Source of the DNA: SLFH01 sp050486265
GTDB taxonomy: Bacteria; Planctomycetota; Phycisphaerae; Phycisphaerales; UBA1924
Direction: 5' to 3'
Assembly (NCBI GenBank): GCA_050486265.1
Contig: JBJHCY010000003.1
Location: 248,001-312,000, forward strand
DNA length: 64,000 nucleotides
Below, one piece after another: positions 34,309 to 42,376 of this stretch (position 1 is the first letter of the stretch; each line of letters opens with the position of its first letter). The notes under the pieces were generated by a model that saw only the letters and a program-made list of their open reading frames with translations, did not search any database and was not told where the DNA came from. Position numbers and translations under genes: made by a program.

Positions 34309-34773
34309 TTGCTCTTCACCGGGTACACAGAGCTGACGATCGACGCCAAGGGGCGTCTGGCCATCCCGGCCAAGTACCGGAACAAGTGGGATCCGCAGCG
34401 GGACGGCGGGGCGTGGTACTGCGTCGCGTGGCCGGACGGCTCGCTGAGGCTGTACACCGAGACGGCGTTCGAGGCCCTGGCCATGTCCCGGGAAGAGACG
34501 CTGATCCCCGAACGCGACGAGGCGAGGCTGCAGGTCACCTTCTTCAGCCAGGCCGAACGGCTGGAGATGGATTCGGCCGGCAGGATCATGCTGCCCAAGC
34601 GCCATCTGCACAAGACCGGCCTGCCGCAGGAGGTCGTCATGCTGGGCGCCGGGCGGAGGCTGGAGATCAGGCCCCGCCAGGCGTGGGAAGAGCAGGAGAT
34701 GGATCACTTCCAGAGCCTGCAGGACAACGCCGAGCGGATCGAGCAACGCCGGCGTGAGCCGGGCGGCGGGTAA
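34309..34773 (+). CDS. mraZ: Transcriptional regulator MraZ
   Basis: A 154-residue double AbrB-like barrel regulator of the division/cell-wall cluster. It has LFTGYTELTIDAKGRLAIPA at the N-terminus and the second DxxGR motif LEMDSAGRIMLPKRHLHKTGL. The start is a TTG immediately before LFTGY, preceded by GGGAG; no ATG is available without leaving the conserved region. The usual downstream gene rsmH (mraW) is missing; noncoding sequence and a terminator follow. Confidence 0.9.
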   Translation: MLFTGYTELTIDAKGRLAIPAKYRNKWDPQRDGGAWYCVAWPDGSLRLYTETAFEALAMSREETLIPERDEARLQVTFFSQAERLEMDSAGRIMLPKRHLHKTGLPQEVVMLGAGRRLEIRPRQAWEEQEMDHFQSLQDNAERIEQRRREPGGG

Positions 34774-35141
34774 GCCCGCCGCGACCGAACAGGCCCGCGC
34801 CGGCAGACCGGCCGACGCGGGGATTTGGAGAGAGTGATCCCTGAGCCGGGAACCCCGGCATCAAGATCACGCGGAGTCCTCCGGGTCCGAAGGTTCCCCG
34901 CACCGGCAGCGCGGGGCGCCAAGAAAGGACTCGACCGAGGCCGGTGAAGCGCCGCAAGGAAGCTGGCGCTGCGTTCCCGGCCCCGGGCGACCCGGCGGAA
35001 CCGATCGCGCCCGGCCGACACAACGCCGGCCGGGCGCATTTGAAAGCCATCGGGCGTGACCGGCTCTGCCCGGCTCGCTCGATACGGATCCACCTTCGCG
35101 GCGGGCCACCACCACCGATCCCGTCCCCCGCCGCAGAAACA
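34774..35141 (+). other. Hairpin-rich noncoding region after mraZ
   Basis: About 370 bp without a convincing gene. A nested stem lies at about 34832-34874 (GTGATC/GATCAC around GCCGGG/CCCGGC). A GAGTCC/GGACTC pair encloses CCCCGC/GCGGGG, and a GC-rich hairpin, GCGCCCGGCCG/CGGCCGGGCGC, lies at about 35008-35037. It may be a structured 3' UTR or an RNA gene; no known family was recognised. Confidence 0.4.
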
Positions 35142-35180
35142 CAGCCCGCCGGAAGATCCCTCCGGCGGGCTGTTTGTTTG
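35142..35180 (+). terminator. Rho-independent terminator
   Basis: A 12-bp perfect stem, CAGCCCGCCGGA/TCCGGCGGGCTG, with a 7-nt loop is followed by TTTGTTTG. It ends the mraZ unit and could act weakly for the convergent gene at 35202. Confidence 0.88.
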
Positions 35181-35201
35181 CGTGCGTCGTGGGGCGGAGG
35201 T

Positions 35202-37163
35202 CTACCGGTCGCCTGTTCGTTCCAGGATGCCCAGCGCCAGCTCGTTGAGGTGGCGTCGGATCTCGTTTTCCAGCCGCGCGTCGGTCAGACGGGGGAGGAC
35301 CGAGGCGTAGCGGCAGAGTTCGGCGAGCGTGCGGCGCTCGGTCGCCATCCACGCCCGCGCGGGGTCGGGAGCGCCCGCGGTCAGGCGGGCGACGAGGGCT
35401 TCGGTGGGTTCTGCGCCGAGGCCGAGGTCCGAGGCGGTGCGTTCCATCCTTCCGAGGAGGCGGGCGAAGGCGAAGCGTTGGCGGTAGAGGGCTAAGGCGT
35501 CGCGGGCCCGCTCGTACCGGCCCTCGATGAGGTCCGAGGCGATCCGGGCGAGGGCGTCGTCGGCCCCGTTGATCGCCAGGCTGCGGGCGGGGGCCGACGG
35601 GAGCGACCAGCCCGGCCAGGCCTCCAGCGCCCCGGGCTCTTTGGCGAGCAGGACGAGCGCCATCTGCTCGGTCAGGTCGTCGAGGACGAACAAGCGTGCG
35701 GCGCGGGCGGAGAGGTCGTCGGCGCGGCGGGCGCTGAGCATCGCCATGCGTTCGCGATCGATCAGCTCCAGAAGCTCGGGCAGCCTCCACGCCTCGGGCG
35801 TTGGCTGCGAGGTCCCCGATCGCGGGCGAAGCTCGTCCTCGCCCCGAAGCTCGACGGCGACGCGTGCGGCTTCGGCCAGCTCGCGGAGCTGCGCGCGGGC
35901 GGCGCTGTCGTCGTCGCCGGACCGCAGCAGGTTGCCGACGCGCACCGCCTCGGTCGCCAGCGGGCCGAAGCGGGGGGCGAGCACGGGCTCGGGCCCGCTC
36001 CGGGTGGGGTCGGCGATGCGCGAACTCATCTCGACGAGCGTGCGGAGGTCGCCGATCGTCTCGCGGTGGGCGGCCATCGGCGCGATGAACCGTCCCCCGG
36101 CTGTCGCTTCGGGGTCGGCGAGGAGGTCGGGGATGACGGCGATCAGCTCACGCTCGGTCCTTCTCGCTTCGCGTTCGAGCCGCTCCCATGAGGGGCGGAG
36201 CTGGCGGACGAGTGTGCGGGGCGAGGGCAGGTCGGTGCGGGCGGTCGCGAGGTCCATTGCGCGGGCCAGAGCGCCGAGGTCGCCACGCGAGAGACGGGTT
36301 TCGGCGGCGTCGGCGATGGCGCGCAACGCGAGGCGTGTCTCGGTGCTGTCTTCGAGGCGCGAGGCCGCTTCGATGGCGCTCGCCCATCGCGCGAGGTCTT
36401 CGAGTGTCGAGAGCGAGGCTTGTTGTTGTTCCGGATCGAGCAGCCCTTCGATCGCCCCGCACGCGCGCTGCTGGAGGGCTCCGATGCGGTCCTCCATCCA
36501 CGACGGGGGCGAGAGGATCGGCGCGATCGCGAGCAGCGCCGACGCGGTGCGCGTCGCGGAGGGGCGGTAGGCGGGGTGGTCCAGCGCGAGGTCCAGGACG
36601 CGGGCGAGGTCGTCGGCCCGGGCGGCGCACGCTTGGGGCGAGGCTGAGAGGAGCGGCCGCAGCGCTGCAAAGTCCGGGGCCCGCGAGCCCGGCGGGGCGG
36701 GCCAGCCGGCGGGGCTTTCGATCTCCGCGGCGTCGGCCAGGTCGGCCAGGGCGTCGCGCAGCAGGCGGTCGAGCGAGGGGGGCTGGTCGGGGATTGGCGC
36801 GTCTGCGAGGGTGCGGGCGAGCAGAGCCGCGGCGGGCTCGACGAGCGCCGACTCGTCGAAGATCAGTCGGTCGAGGGCCTCGGCCTGTTCTGTGAGCAGC
36901 ACGCCGGGGATGAAGCGTTCGGGGTGTGCGTCGAGGTCGGAGGCGAGCAGTCGGAGGCCGTAGCGCCGGAGGGCGATCGCCGCGTCGAGGCGCGGGCCGG
37001 GTTCGTGGCGTTCGGTCAGGCGTTGGATCTGGGTGTCGACGACGCGTGCGCGCTGTTCCTCGACGCCGGCGTCCGCGATGGCGGGGGGGTCGGGCGCGCC
37101 GAGGTCGAGGAGTTGGGCGTGGGCGGGTGAGAGGGTGAAGAGGAGGATGAGGAAGGTGAAAAG
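35202..37163 (-). CDS. Large exported protein of unknown function, 5' end unclear
   Basis: About 650 residues. The first sensible sequence is a signal peptide, FTFLILLFTLSPAHAQLL, directly after a GTGGC-headed palindrome. No ATG, GTG or TTG lies in frame between the palindrome and this signal. The closest in-frame ATG is far upstream, inside repeat DNA. The start codon may have been lost to repeat insertion or be non-canonical; the given 5' end is the first codon after the repeat. The mature part is rich in Ala, Arg, Leu and Glu and probably helical throughout. No family was recognised. Confidence 0.55.
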   Translation of the reverse strand, partial: LFTFLILLFTLSPAHAQLLDLGAPDPPAIADAGVEEQRARVVDTQIQRLTERHEPGPRLDAAIALRRYGLRLLASDLDAHPERFIPGVLLTEQAEALDRLIFDESALVEPAAALLARTLADAPIPDQPPSLDRLLRDALADLADAAEIESPAGWPAPPGSRAPDFAALRPLLSASPQACAARADDLARVLDLALDHPAYRPSATRTASALLAIAPILSPPSWMEDRIGALQQRACGAIEGLLDPEQQQASLSTLEDLARWASAIEAASRLEDSTETRLALRAIADAAETRLSRGDLGALARAMDLATARTDLPSPRTLVRQLRPSWERLEREARRTERELIAVIPDLLADPEATAGGRFIAPMAAHRETIGDLRTLVEMSSRIADPTRSGPEPVLAPRFGPLATEAVRVGNLLRSGDDDSAARAQLRELAEAARVAVELRGEDELRPRSGTSQPTPEAWRLPELLELIDRERMAMLSARRADDLSARAARLFVLDDLTEQMALVLLAKEPGALEAWPGWSLPSAPARSLAINGADDALARIASDLIEGRYERARDALALYRQRFAFARLLGRMERTASDLGLGAEPTEALVARLTAGAPDPARAWMATERRTLAELCRYASVLPRLTDARLENEIRRHLNELALGILERTGDR

Positions 37164-37169
37164 GGGTCT

Positions 37170-37196
37170 GTGGCGCTGGCGGCTTGTCCGCCAGTG
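37170..37196 (+). repeat. GTGGC-headed palindrome at the 5' edge of the exported-protein gene
   Basis: GTGGCG-CTGGCGG-CTTGT-CCGCCAG-TG. It abuts the signal peptide codons of the minus-strand gene ending at 35202. Confidence 0.8.
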
Positions 37197-37273
37197 TGTT
37201 GGAGTCGTTTGCCGAAGTCCATTCGTGGTCGAGTTGTCGGGTGTGTGGGCGTGTTCACGGATCAGCAGCAGCG

Positions 37274-37545
37274 GCGCCCCGAAGGGGCGGAGGGTTGTAG
37301 CCACGGGTGGAGTCGAGCGCAGCTCGACGGAACCCGTGGTCATCTGTTCAACCAGCACCGCTCTGAAGGAGCGGAGGAATTCCAGACCATGTCTGCGAAC
37401 AAGACCTTGCAGAAGCCCGCATTTCCTTCGCCCCTTCAGGGCGAGGTGACATTTCTCGTCGCTTTCCACGGGTTGCGCTGCGTCCGACGCTTTGCGTCGG
37501 ACTTCGCTCCACCCGTGGCTACATTCCGTCGCCCCTTCGGGGCGG
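37274..37545. repeat. Fold-back element of about 270 bp
   Basis: The left arm has CGCCCCGAAGGGGCG, TTGTAGCCACGGGTGGAG and a TCGAGC-GCA-GCTCGA hairpin, then AACCCGTGG. The right arm mirrors it: CCACGGGTT, a GTCCGACGC/GCGTCGGAC hairpin, CTCCACCCGTGGCTACA and CGCCCCTTCGGGGCG. The inner hairpins differ in sequence but keep pairing. Confidence 0.75.
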
Positions 37546-37564
37546 AGGAGAGTGTTGTTGGAGG

Positions 37565-37585
37565 AGACACGGCTCGGCGAGCCGT
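37565..37585. repeat. Short palindrome, GGCTCGGCGAGCC type
   Basis: CACGGCTCGGCGAGCCGTG is related to the CCGGCTC/GAGCCGG elements near 24.6-24.9 kb. Confidence 0.6.
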
Positions 37586-37617
37586 GCCGCCCGCGCCGGA
37601 AGTCACTTCGGCCCGCA

Positions 37618-38883
37618 TCACTTCGACGCGATCTCGATCGCCCGCTCGTAGACATCTTCGAGTGCATGAACCATGGCCTCTGCGCTGAAGGCTTGGCGGC
37701 AGCGTGTCTGTCCCTGTGCCGCCATCCGCTGCCGGTCGGCGGGGTGTTCCCACAACCAGCGTATCGCTTCGGCGAGTGCGGTGCGGTCGCCGACGGGGAC
37801 GAGGCGTCCGGTCTCGTTGTCGATGCAGACTTCGCGGGTGCCGTCGGCGTCGTAGGCGACGGGGCAGACGCCCGCGAGCAGGGCTTGGGGGACGGTTCTG
37901 GGCAGCCCCTCGCGATAACTCGGGTGGACGAGCAGGTCCATCGCCCGCAGCATCGCGGGGATCTTCTCGGGGGGCACGAGGCCTGTGACGAGGACGCGGT
38001 CCTGCAGCCCCATCGAGCGGAGGTGGTCTGTCAGCCGGTCGCGCCGCCACCCGTCGCCGACCCAGAGCAGGCGCCACGAGGGCTCGCGCTGCAGGTCTTC
38101 GCCGATCGCGTCGAGGATGTCGTCGTGGCCCTTGTGCTGGGCGAGGCGGGCGACGGTCCCGATCACGAACGCGTCGTCCGGCAGGCCGAGCTCGGCCCGG
38201 ACTTCCTCGCGCGATTCGCCCGGGGCGGCGTCGAGATAAGGCCCGGTCTCCATCCCCGATCGCACCGTGACAAACTGCTCAGGGCGGCCGATCCCGCGCG
38301 AGAGAAACTGCTCGGTCATCGCGTCGGCGACGGCGACGATCAGGTGGCAACGCCCCGCCGCCCGGCGCTCGGCGAGCGTGTAGGCCAGGTTCATCGCCCG
38401 GATCTTCTGGCGTTGGAGCGTTCCGCCCTCAACGGGCATGAACGGCGGGCCGTGGACGGTGTGGACGACGCCGATCTTCGCCCCGCGCCAGACATGCCTC
38501 CACGCCGCCAGCCGCCCGAGGATCCCGGCTTTGGACGAATGGGTGTGGACGATGTCGGGCTCGATCGCGCCGATGAGGTCTTCGATCTGCCCGAGCGCCC
38601 GCCGGTCGCGGAAAGGGCTGACCTCGCGGACGAGGTCGGGGAGTTGGTGAGGGGTGATGGGTTTGGGGGTGATGGGGTGTGGGGCGTGGGGTGTGGGGTT
38701 CGCCGCTTTGCGGTTGAACGCCTCGACCCTCGGCAGCATGGAGCCTTCGGGGCCGTAGATCGGTCCGAAGGCGAGGTGCACCTCGTGCCCGAGCCTCGCC
38801 TGGCCTTCGCAGGAGAGGATGGTGTTCTCCTGGCTGCCGCCGAGGATGAGGCGGGTCGAGATGTGGAGGATGCGGAGGGGCAT
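37618..38883 (-). CDS. Glycosyltransferase family 4 protein with low-complexity insertion
   Basis: A 421-residue GT4 enzyme. MPLRILHISTRLILGGSQEN is the donor-side N-terminus. VHTHSSKAGILGRLAAW and VVHTVHGPPF follow, then the second domain with VIGTVARLAQHKGHDDIL, LLWVGDGWRRD and HPSYREGLPRTVPQALLAG. Residues about 62-78 (NPTPHAPHPITPKPITPH) come from a G-rich repeat that elsewhere is intergenic, and look like an in-frame expansion in a surface loop. A second ATG 24 bp upstream is less likely. A polysaccharide role is inferred. Confidence 0.87.
   Translation of the reverse strand: MPLRILHISTRLILGGSQENTILSCEGQARLGHEVHLAFGPIYGPEGSMLPRVEAFNRKAANPTPHAPHPITPKPITPHQLPDLVREVSPFRDRRALGQIEDLIGAIEPDIVHTHSSKAGILGRLAAWRHVWRGAKIGVVHTVHGPPFMPVEGGTLQRQKIRAMNLAYTLAERRAAGRCHLIVAVADAMTEQFLSRGIGRPEQFVTVRSGMETGPYLDAAPGESREEVRAELGLPDDAFVIGTVARLAQHKGHDDILDAIGEDLQREPSWRLLWVGDGWRRDRLTDHLRSMGLQDRVLVTGLVPPEKIPAMLRAMDLLVHPSYREGLPRTVPQALLAGVCPVAYDADGTREVCIDNETGRLVPVGDRTALAEAIRWLWEHPADRQRMAAQGQTRCRQAFSAEAMVHALEDVYERAIEIASK
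38648..38700 (+). repeat. G-rich GGGGTGTGGGG-type repeat inside the GT4 gene
   Basis: Runs of GGGG separated by TGT, TGAT or CGT. The same word pattern occurs outside genes at 54669-54701. It encodes the Pro/His/Thr-rich insertion on the minus strand. Confidence 0.65.
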
Positions 38884-38891
38884 GGTGTGGG

Positions 38892-38928
38892 GAAGGCACT
38901 GAGGCACGAAGGCACGGAGGCACGAAGC
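38892..38928 (+). repeat. GGCAC(G/T)-(A/G)AGG tandem array
   Basis: Five near-identical units in a row: GAAGGCACTGAGGCACG, AAGGCACGGAGGCACGAAG. Related pyrimidine-strand units are at 11497-11525. Confidence 0.65.
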
Positions 38929-38953
38929 GCGTGTGGAGTTCGTGCCTGCGTGC

Positions 38954-39601
38954 CTACCTGCCTTCCGCTTCCACCGCCTCGGTCATCGCGATCAGCTCGC
39001 GCATGCGTTGTCTTGCGAGTTCGGCGGCGCCGTGCTGTTTCTCGGCGCGGAAGTTGGCCCGCACCGCCGATGCGCCGAGCAGGTCTCTGAACCCTTCGCT
39101 GCGGCTTTCGAGCCTGAGGGTCCCGCCGATCAGCCGCCCCCCGAAGCGCAGGTCGCCGACATTCCCGCCCGGGAGCAGGAACCCCCCGCCCCGGTACACG
39201 CCGAGGCGTCCGTTGGCGATCACGATGTGGGTGATCGCGGCGTTGAAGGCGGTGGGGGCGATGGGCGTCCGGCCGGGCCTGGGCTTGACGAACATCTGGA
39301 TGTGGATCAGGTGCCCCGAGACCTCCGAGAGGTCCACGCCGGGTCGGAGCTGGTCGCGTGTGAGGGTGGTCAGGTAGATATCGGCGGTGCTCTGGTCGTC
39401 GTAGCCGTAGATGCGGAGGGAGAAGTCCGGTGTGACGCGGACGGGCTCGTCGATCGACTGGAGCTCGTATCGGGCGGGGCCGATGCCGGCGCATCCGCCT
39501 GTGAGGGCGAGGCACCCACCGATCAGAATCCAAGCGAGAAAGAATCCCGAAAGATTGGGAACTCGGGGACGCTTGGGGAGTCGTATAGAGAGGTGGGCCA
39601 T
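38954..39601 (-). CDS. Lipoprotein of unknown function
   Basis: A 215-residue protein with signal sequence GFFLAWILIGGCLALTGGC; the LTGGC lipobox Cys is residue 37. The mature part is beta-rich (VTPDFSLRIYGYDDQSTADIYLTTLTRDQL, HIVIANGRLGVYRGGGFLLPGGNVGDLRFGGRLIGGTLRL). No known domain was recognised. Many members of such secretory genes are planctomycete-specific. The ATG lacks a clear ribosome site. It is divergent from the tandem family that starts at 39671. Confidence 0.7.
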   Translation of the reverse strand: MAHLSIRLPKRPRVPNLSGFFLAWILIGGCLALTGGCAGIGPARYELQSIDEPVRVTPDFSLRIYGYDDQSTADIYLTTLTRDQLRPGVDLSEVSGHLIHIQMFVKPRPGRTPIAPTAFNAAITHIVIANGRLGVYRGGGFLLPGGNVGDLRFGGRLIGGTLRLESRSEGFRDLLGASAVRANFRAEKQHGAAELARQRMRELIAMTEAVEAEGR

Positions 39602-39670
39602 GCGGTGAGGACGATACCGCCGTCGAGGGCTCGCGGCGATCGGGCGACAGGCCCGGCGGGAGGCAGGCGG

Positions 39671-40993
39671 ATGAAAAAGGTTCGAGGGTCGTTCGCTGAA
39701 CCGCGCTATGAACTCTGCCGATCGGCGGCTCGCCTTCGGCTGCTGTCGGTGTCGGTCTGCGGGGCGTGCATGCTGCTTGGGGCGCCCGGCGCGGCGGCGC
39801 AGTCGGAGGGCGGGGCGAGCGGGAACTCGGGCGCGTCGCGCTCGAACCTCGCGACCGGGGTCCGTCCCGGTGGTGGCGTCCGCCCCGGCGGGGGCGTCCG
39901 CTCGGGCGGCGGCGTGCAGGTCCGCATGAACCGTTCGACCATCGACCACACAAGAGGGCGTCTGACTCCCGGGGCGACGCTGCCCCGGATCGCCAACAGG
40001 ATCCCGACGCAGCGGAGCCGGGTCCCGGACTATGACGAGCGGCGGGCTCGTATGCAGAGGATCCGCCGGGACGCGGCGGCTACGACTCCGCCCACGGCGA
40101 CCGTCGTTGAGGCGAATCAGAGCGTCTTGGACCGGTTCGCGGTGCCGGGCGTGCAGTTTTATCAGCAGCGGGGCGGGTTCGTCGGCGATGCGTTCATCGG
40201 CCCGAGGGTCGTCGCGGTGCCCGATGATGCGCCGCGAACACGCACGGAATTCCGCGGCATGCTGATCGACGGTCGATGCGTGACCGTTCCGGTGGAGGTT
40301 CCGATCGACTACAGCGCGCCGCCGCGTGTCGATCAGCGCGTGATCCGGAGCGGGCCCAAACACAACGAGCGGAGCTTTGTCGGCCCCGGCCGCGTCGTCG
40401 GCGATGAGGGGCGGGTTGTTTCGACCGGCCCGATGGGCGGTTGGTCGGTTCAGACCGTCTGCGGGCCGCAGGGCTGCAAGCCGGTGTTCACGCAGCACGC
40501 GCCTGCGGTGGCGGAGGTCGATCCGATTCTTCTGGTTGGGCTGGAGCGAGATCCTGCGCCCCAGCCGCCGGTTGACGCGCTTGAAAGCATCCGGCGCGGT
40601 GTTGTGCCGACTGTGGGCCTCGAAGATTTGAAGGCGGTCGCCGACAGCGGCGATCCCGAACTCGTCCGCGCCACGGCGATCGGCGCGATCCTCAGCGGGC
40701 ATGTCTCGCAGGGGCTCGACGCCCTCGCGAAGGTGTACCGTGAGAACCCGGGCCTCGCGTCTGAGCCGCTCGCGATCGATGGGCCCGAAGTGCGGCGCGC
40801 GATGCGTCGTGCGCAGTCGCGCGTGATGTCGGCGGCGAACAGAGAAGACACACTCTTCAGTTGGACCGGCGCCGCGGCGTTCGTGCAGCATGTCGAGGGC
40901 CAGAACGGTGTGCTGAAGCGGTCGGTCGAGCGAGGAACGCGCGTCGGGCTGTTCGGCGAGCTCGCCGAAACTTCCGTGTGGGCGGGCCTTTGA
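39671..40993 (+). CDS. Tandem exported paralogue A
   Basis: A 440-residue exported protein. After a long signal region (LRLLSVSVCGACMLLGAPGAAAQ) come Gly-rich repeats, VRPGGGVRPGGGVRSGGG. The middle holds FVGPGRVVGDEGRVVSTGPMGGW. The C-terminal 160 residues (VDPILLVGLERDPAP onward, with LVRATAIGAILSGHVSQGL and MRRAQSRVMSAANREDTLF) are nearly identical to those of paralogue B and clearly related to C. No known family was recognised. It is first of three genes 16 and 65 bp apart, probably one operon. Confidence 0.75.
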   Translation: MKKVRGSFAEPRYELCRSAARLRLLSVSVCGACMLLGAPGAAAQSEGGASGNSGASRSNLATGVRPGGGVRPGGGVRSGGGVQVRMNRSTIDHTRGRLTPGATLPRIANRIPTQRSRVPDYDERRARMQRIRRDAAATTPPTATVVEANQSVLDRFAVPGVQFYQQRGGFVGDAFIGPRVVAVPDDAPRTRTEFRGMLIDGRCVTVPVEVPIDYSAPPRVDQRVIRSGPKHNERSFVGPGRVVGDEGRVVSTGPMGGWSVQTVCGPQGCKPVFTQHAPAVAEVDPILLVGLERDPAPQPPVDALESIRRGVVPTVGLEDLKAVADSGDPELVRATAIGAILSGHVSQGLDALAKVYRENPGLASEPLAIDGPEVRRAMRRAQSRVMSAANREDTLFSWTGAAAFVQHVEGQNGVLKRSVERGTRVGLFGELAETSVWAGL

Positions 40994-41009
40994 AGCGGGA
41001 GACGCGTGC

Positions 41010-42311
41010 ATGAGAGTTGAAGTGAATCGATGCGTCTCTGCGGTGCTGCTCGGCGGCGTGTTTCTGCTCGGGTCGCCGTGCGGCGCGTTCGCCCAGGCCG
41101 CCGGAGAGGCGGAAGACTCGGCGGATCAGCCCCGCTCATCGGGCGGGATGCGGATGTCGATGCCGACGGTGCGGATGAACGCATCGGGCGCGAGCATCGG
41201 CGGCGCGGGGCGTGTGATGATGCCTCGGACGACGCCGAGCCGCCTCCCGTTCACCTACGGCGGCAGGCGCCTGCCCGAAACCACGCCGAGCCGTATCGGC
41301 ACCTCGTACTCGCCGAGCAACCGTCGCTTTCGGGTGATCAAGCGTGAGCCGGTCTTCATGGGCGAGCGTCCTCCGCCGCTGGTGCGCCCGGAGCGGCCGT
41401 TCGATCCGAACGGGACCCGCGTGTTCTGGCCCGACGGATCGCCGATGGATCTTCTGGGTTTCGACTATTTTGTGCAGCGGAGTTCGTATCTCGGCGGGTT
41501 CAGGCTGCCCGAGCGGCTGATCGCTGTGCCGCAGGATGTCGTCCGGTCTTTCACCGTGTACTGCTGTGTTTGCACGCCCGAGGGTCCGGTCCGCGTGCCG
41601 CACGAGGTCTTCACGGATTTCAGCGCGCCGGCGGATATCCGCCAGCGTCGTTGGTTCGGGGAAGGTGCGCCGCGGTACGACCCTCGTGCCTTCGTCGGTC
41701 CGGGCGCGGTCGTCGGTGAAGAGGGGGATGTGATCTCGACGGGGCGGCGCGGGGGATGGTCGCAGCGTTCTTACAACTCAGGTCCGCTGCAGCAAACCAC
41801 TGTGTACACGCTGCATGCGCCAGCGGTCGAACAGGTCGACCCGCTTCTCTTGGTCGGGCTCGAACGCGAGCCTGCGCCCGAGCCGCCGGCGGATGCGATG
41901 GAGAGCCTGCTCCGCGGCATCGTGCCGACGGTTGGGCCGGAGGACCTGAAGGAGGTCGCCGGCAGCGACGACCCCGAACTCATCCGCGCCACGGCGATCG
42001 GCGCGATCCTCAGCGGGCATGCTTCGCAGGGGCTCAGCGCGCTCGCGCAGGTGTACCGCGAGAACCCGGGCCTTGCGTCTGAGCCGTTGGCGATCGGCGG
42101 GCCCGAGGTGCAGCGTGCGATGCGAAGGGCGCAGTCGCGCGTGATGTCGGCGGCGAACAGAGAAGACACGCTCTTCGTCTGGATCGGCGCCGCGGCGTTC
42201 TTGCAGCATGTCGAGGGCCAGAACGGCGTGCTGAAGCGGTCGATCGAGCGAGGAACACGCGTGGGGCTGTTCGGCGAGCTGGCCGAAACTTCTTCTTGGA
42301 AGGGTTTGTAG
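41010..42311 (+). CDS. Tandem exported paralogue B
   Basis: A 433-residue exported protein with signal peptide VSAVLLGGVFLLGSPCGAFAQ. The N-terminal half differs from A but shares TTPSRLPFTYGGRRLPETTPSRIG with C. It contains FVGPGAVVGEEGDVISTGRRGGW and then the conserved C-terminal domain (LIRATAIGAILSGHASQGL, RREDTLF-like NREDTLFVW, HVEGQNGVLKRSIERGTRVGLFGELAET). The last 480 bp match A almost base for base, a sign of recent duplication or gene conversion. CTVYCCVC in the centre may bind metal or form disulfides. Confidence 0.75.
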   Translation: MRVEVNRCVSAVLLGGVFLLGSPCGAFAQAAGEAEDSADQPRSSGGMRMSMPTVRMNASGASIGGAGRVMMPRTTPSRLPFTYGGRRLPETTPSRIGTSYSPSNRRFRVIKREPVFMGERPPPLVRPERPFDPNGTRVFWPDGSPMDLLGFDYFVQRSSYLGGFRLPERLIAVPQDVVRSFTVYCCVCTPEGPVRVPHEVFTDFSAPADIRQRRWFGEGAPRYDPRAFVGPGAVVGEEGDVISTGRRGGWSQRSYNSGPLQQTTVYTLHAPAVEQVDPLLLVGLEREPAPEPPADAMESLLRGIVPTVGPEDLKEVAGSDDPELIRATAIGAILSGHASQGLSALAQVYRENPGLASEPLAIGGPEVQRAMRRAQSRVMSAANREDTLFVWIGAAAFLQHVEGQNGVLKRSIERGTRVGLFGELAETSSWKGL

Positions 42312-42376
42312 ACCCGGAGGGTTGGCTCCTCTGAGAGGGGTCTTTGACGGGGCGGGGACGGAAGGAGTTTGTTCCC

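Noticed and set aside
34867..35790. 307-codon minus-strand frame after mraZ
   Set aside because: Arg/Pro-rich shadow crossing a terminator and the end of the real gene at 35202 in another frame.
37274..37545. CRISPR array in the repeat-rich 37 kb region
   Set aside because: Repeats are inverted and of unequal spacing, with no regular direct repeats or spacers; no cas gene is present in the window.
38892..38928. Coding extension of the 37618-38883 glycosyltransferase through the GGCACGAAG array
   Set aside because: The family N-terminus MPLRILHIS starts at 38883; upstream codons come from the tandem array.
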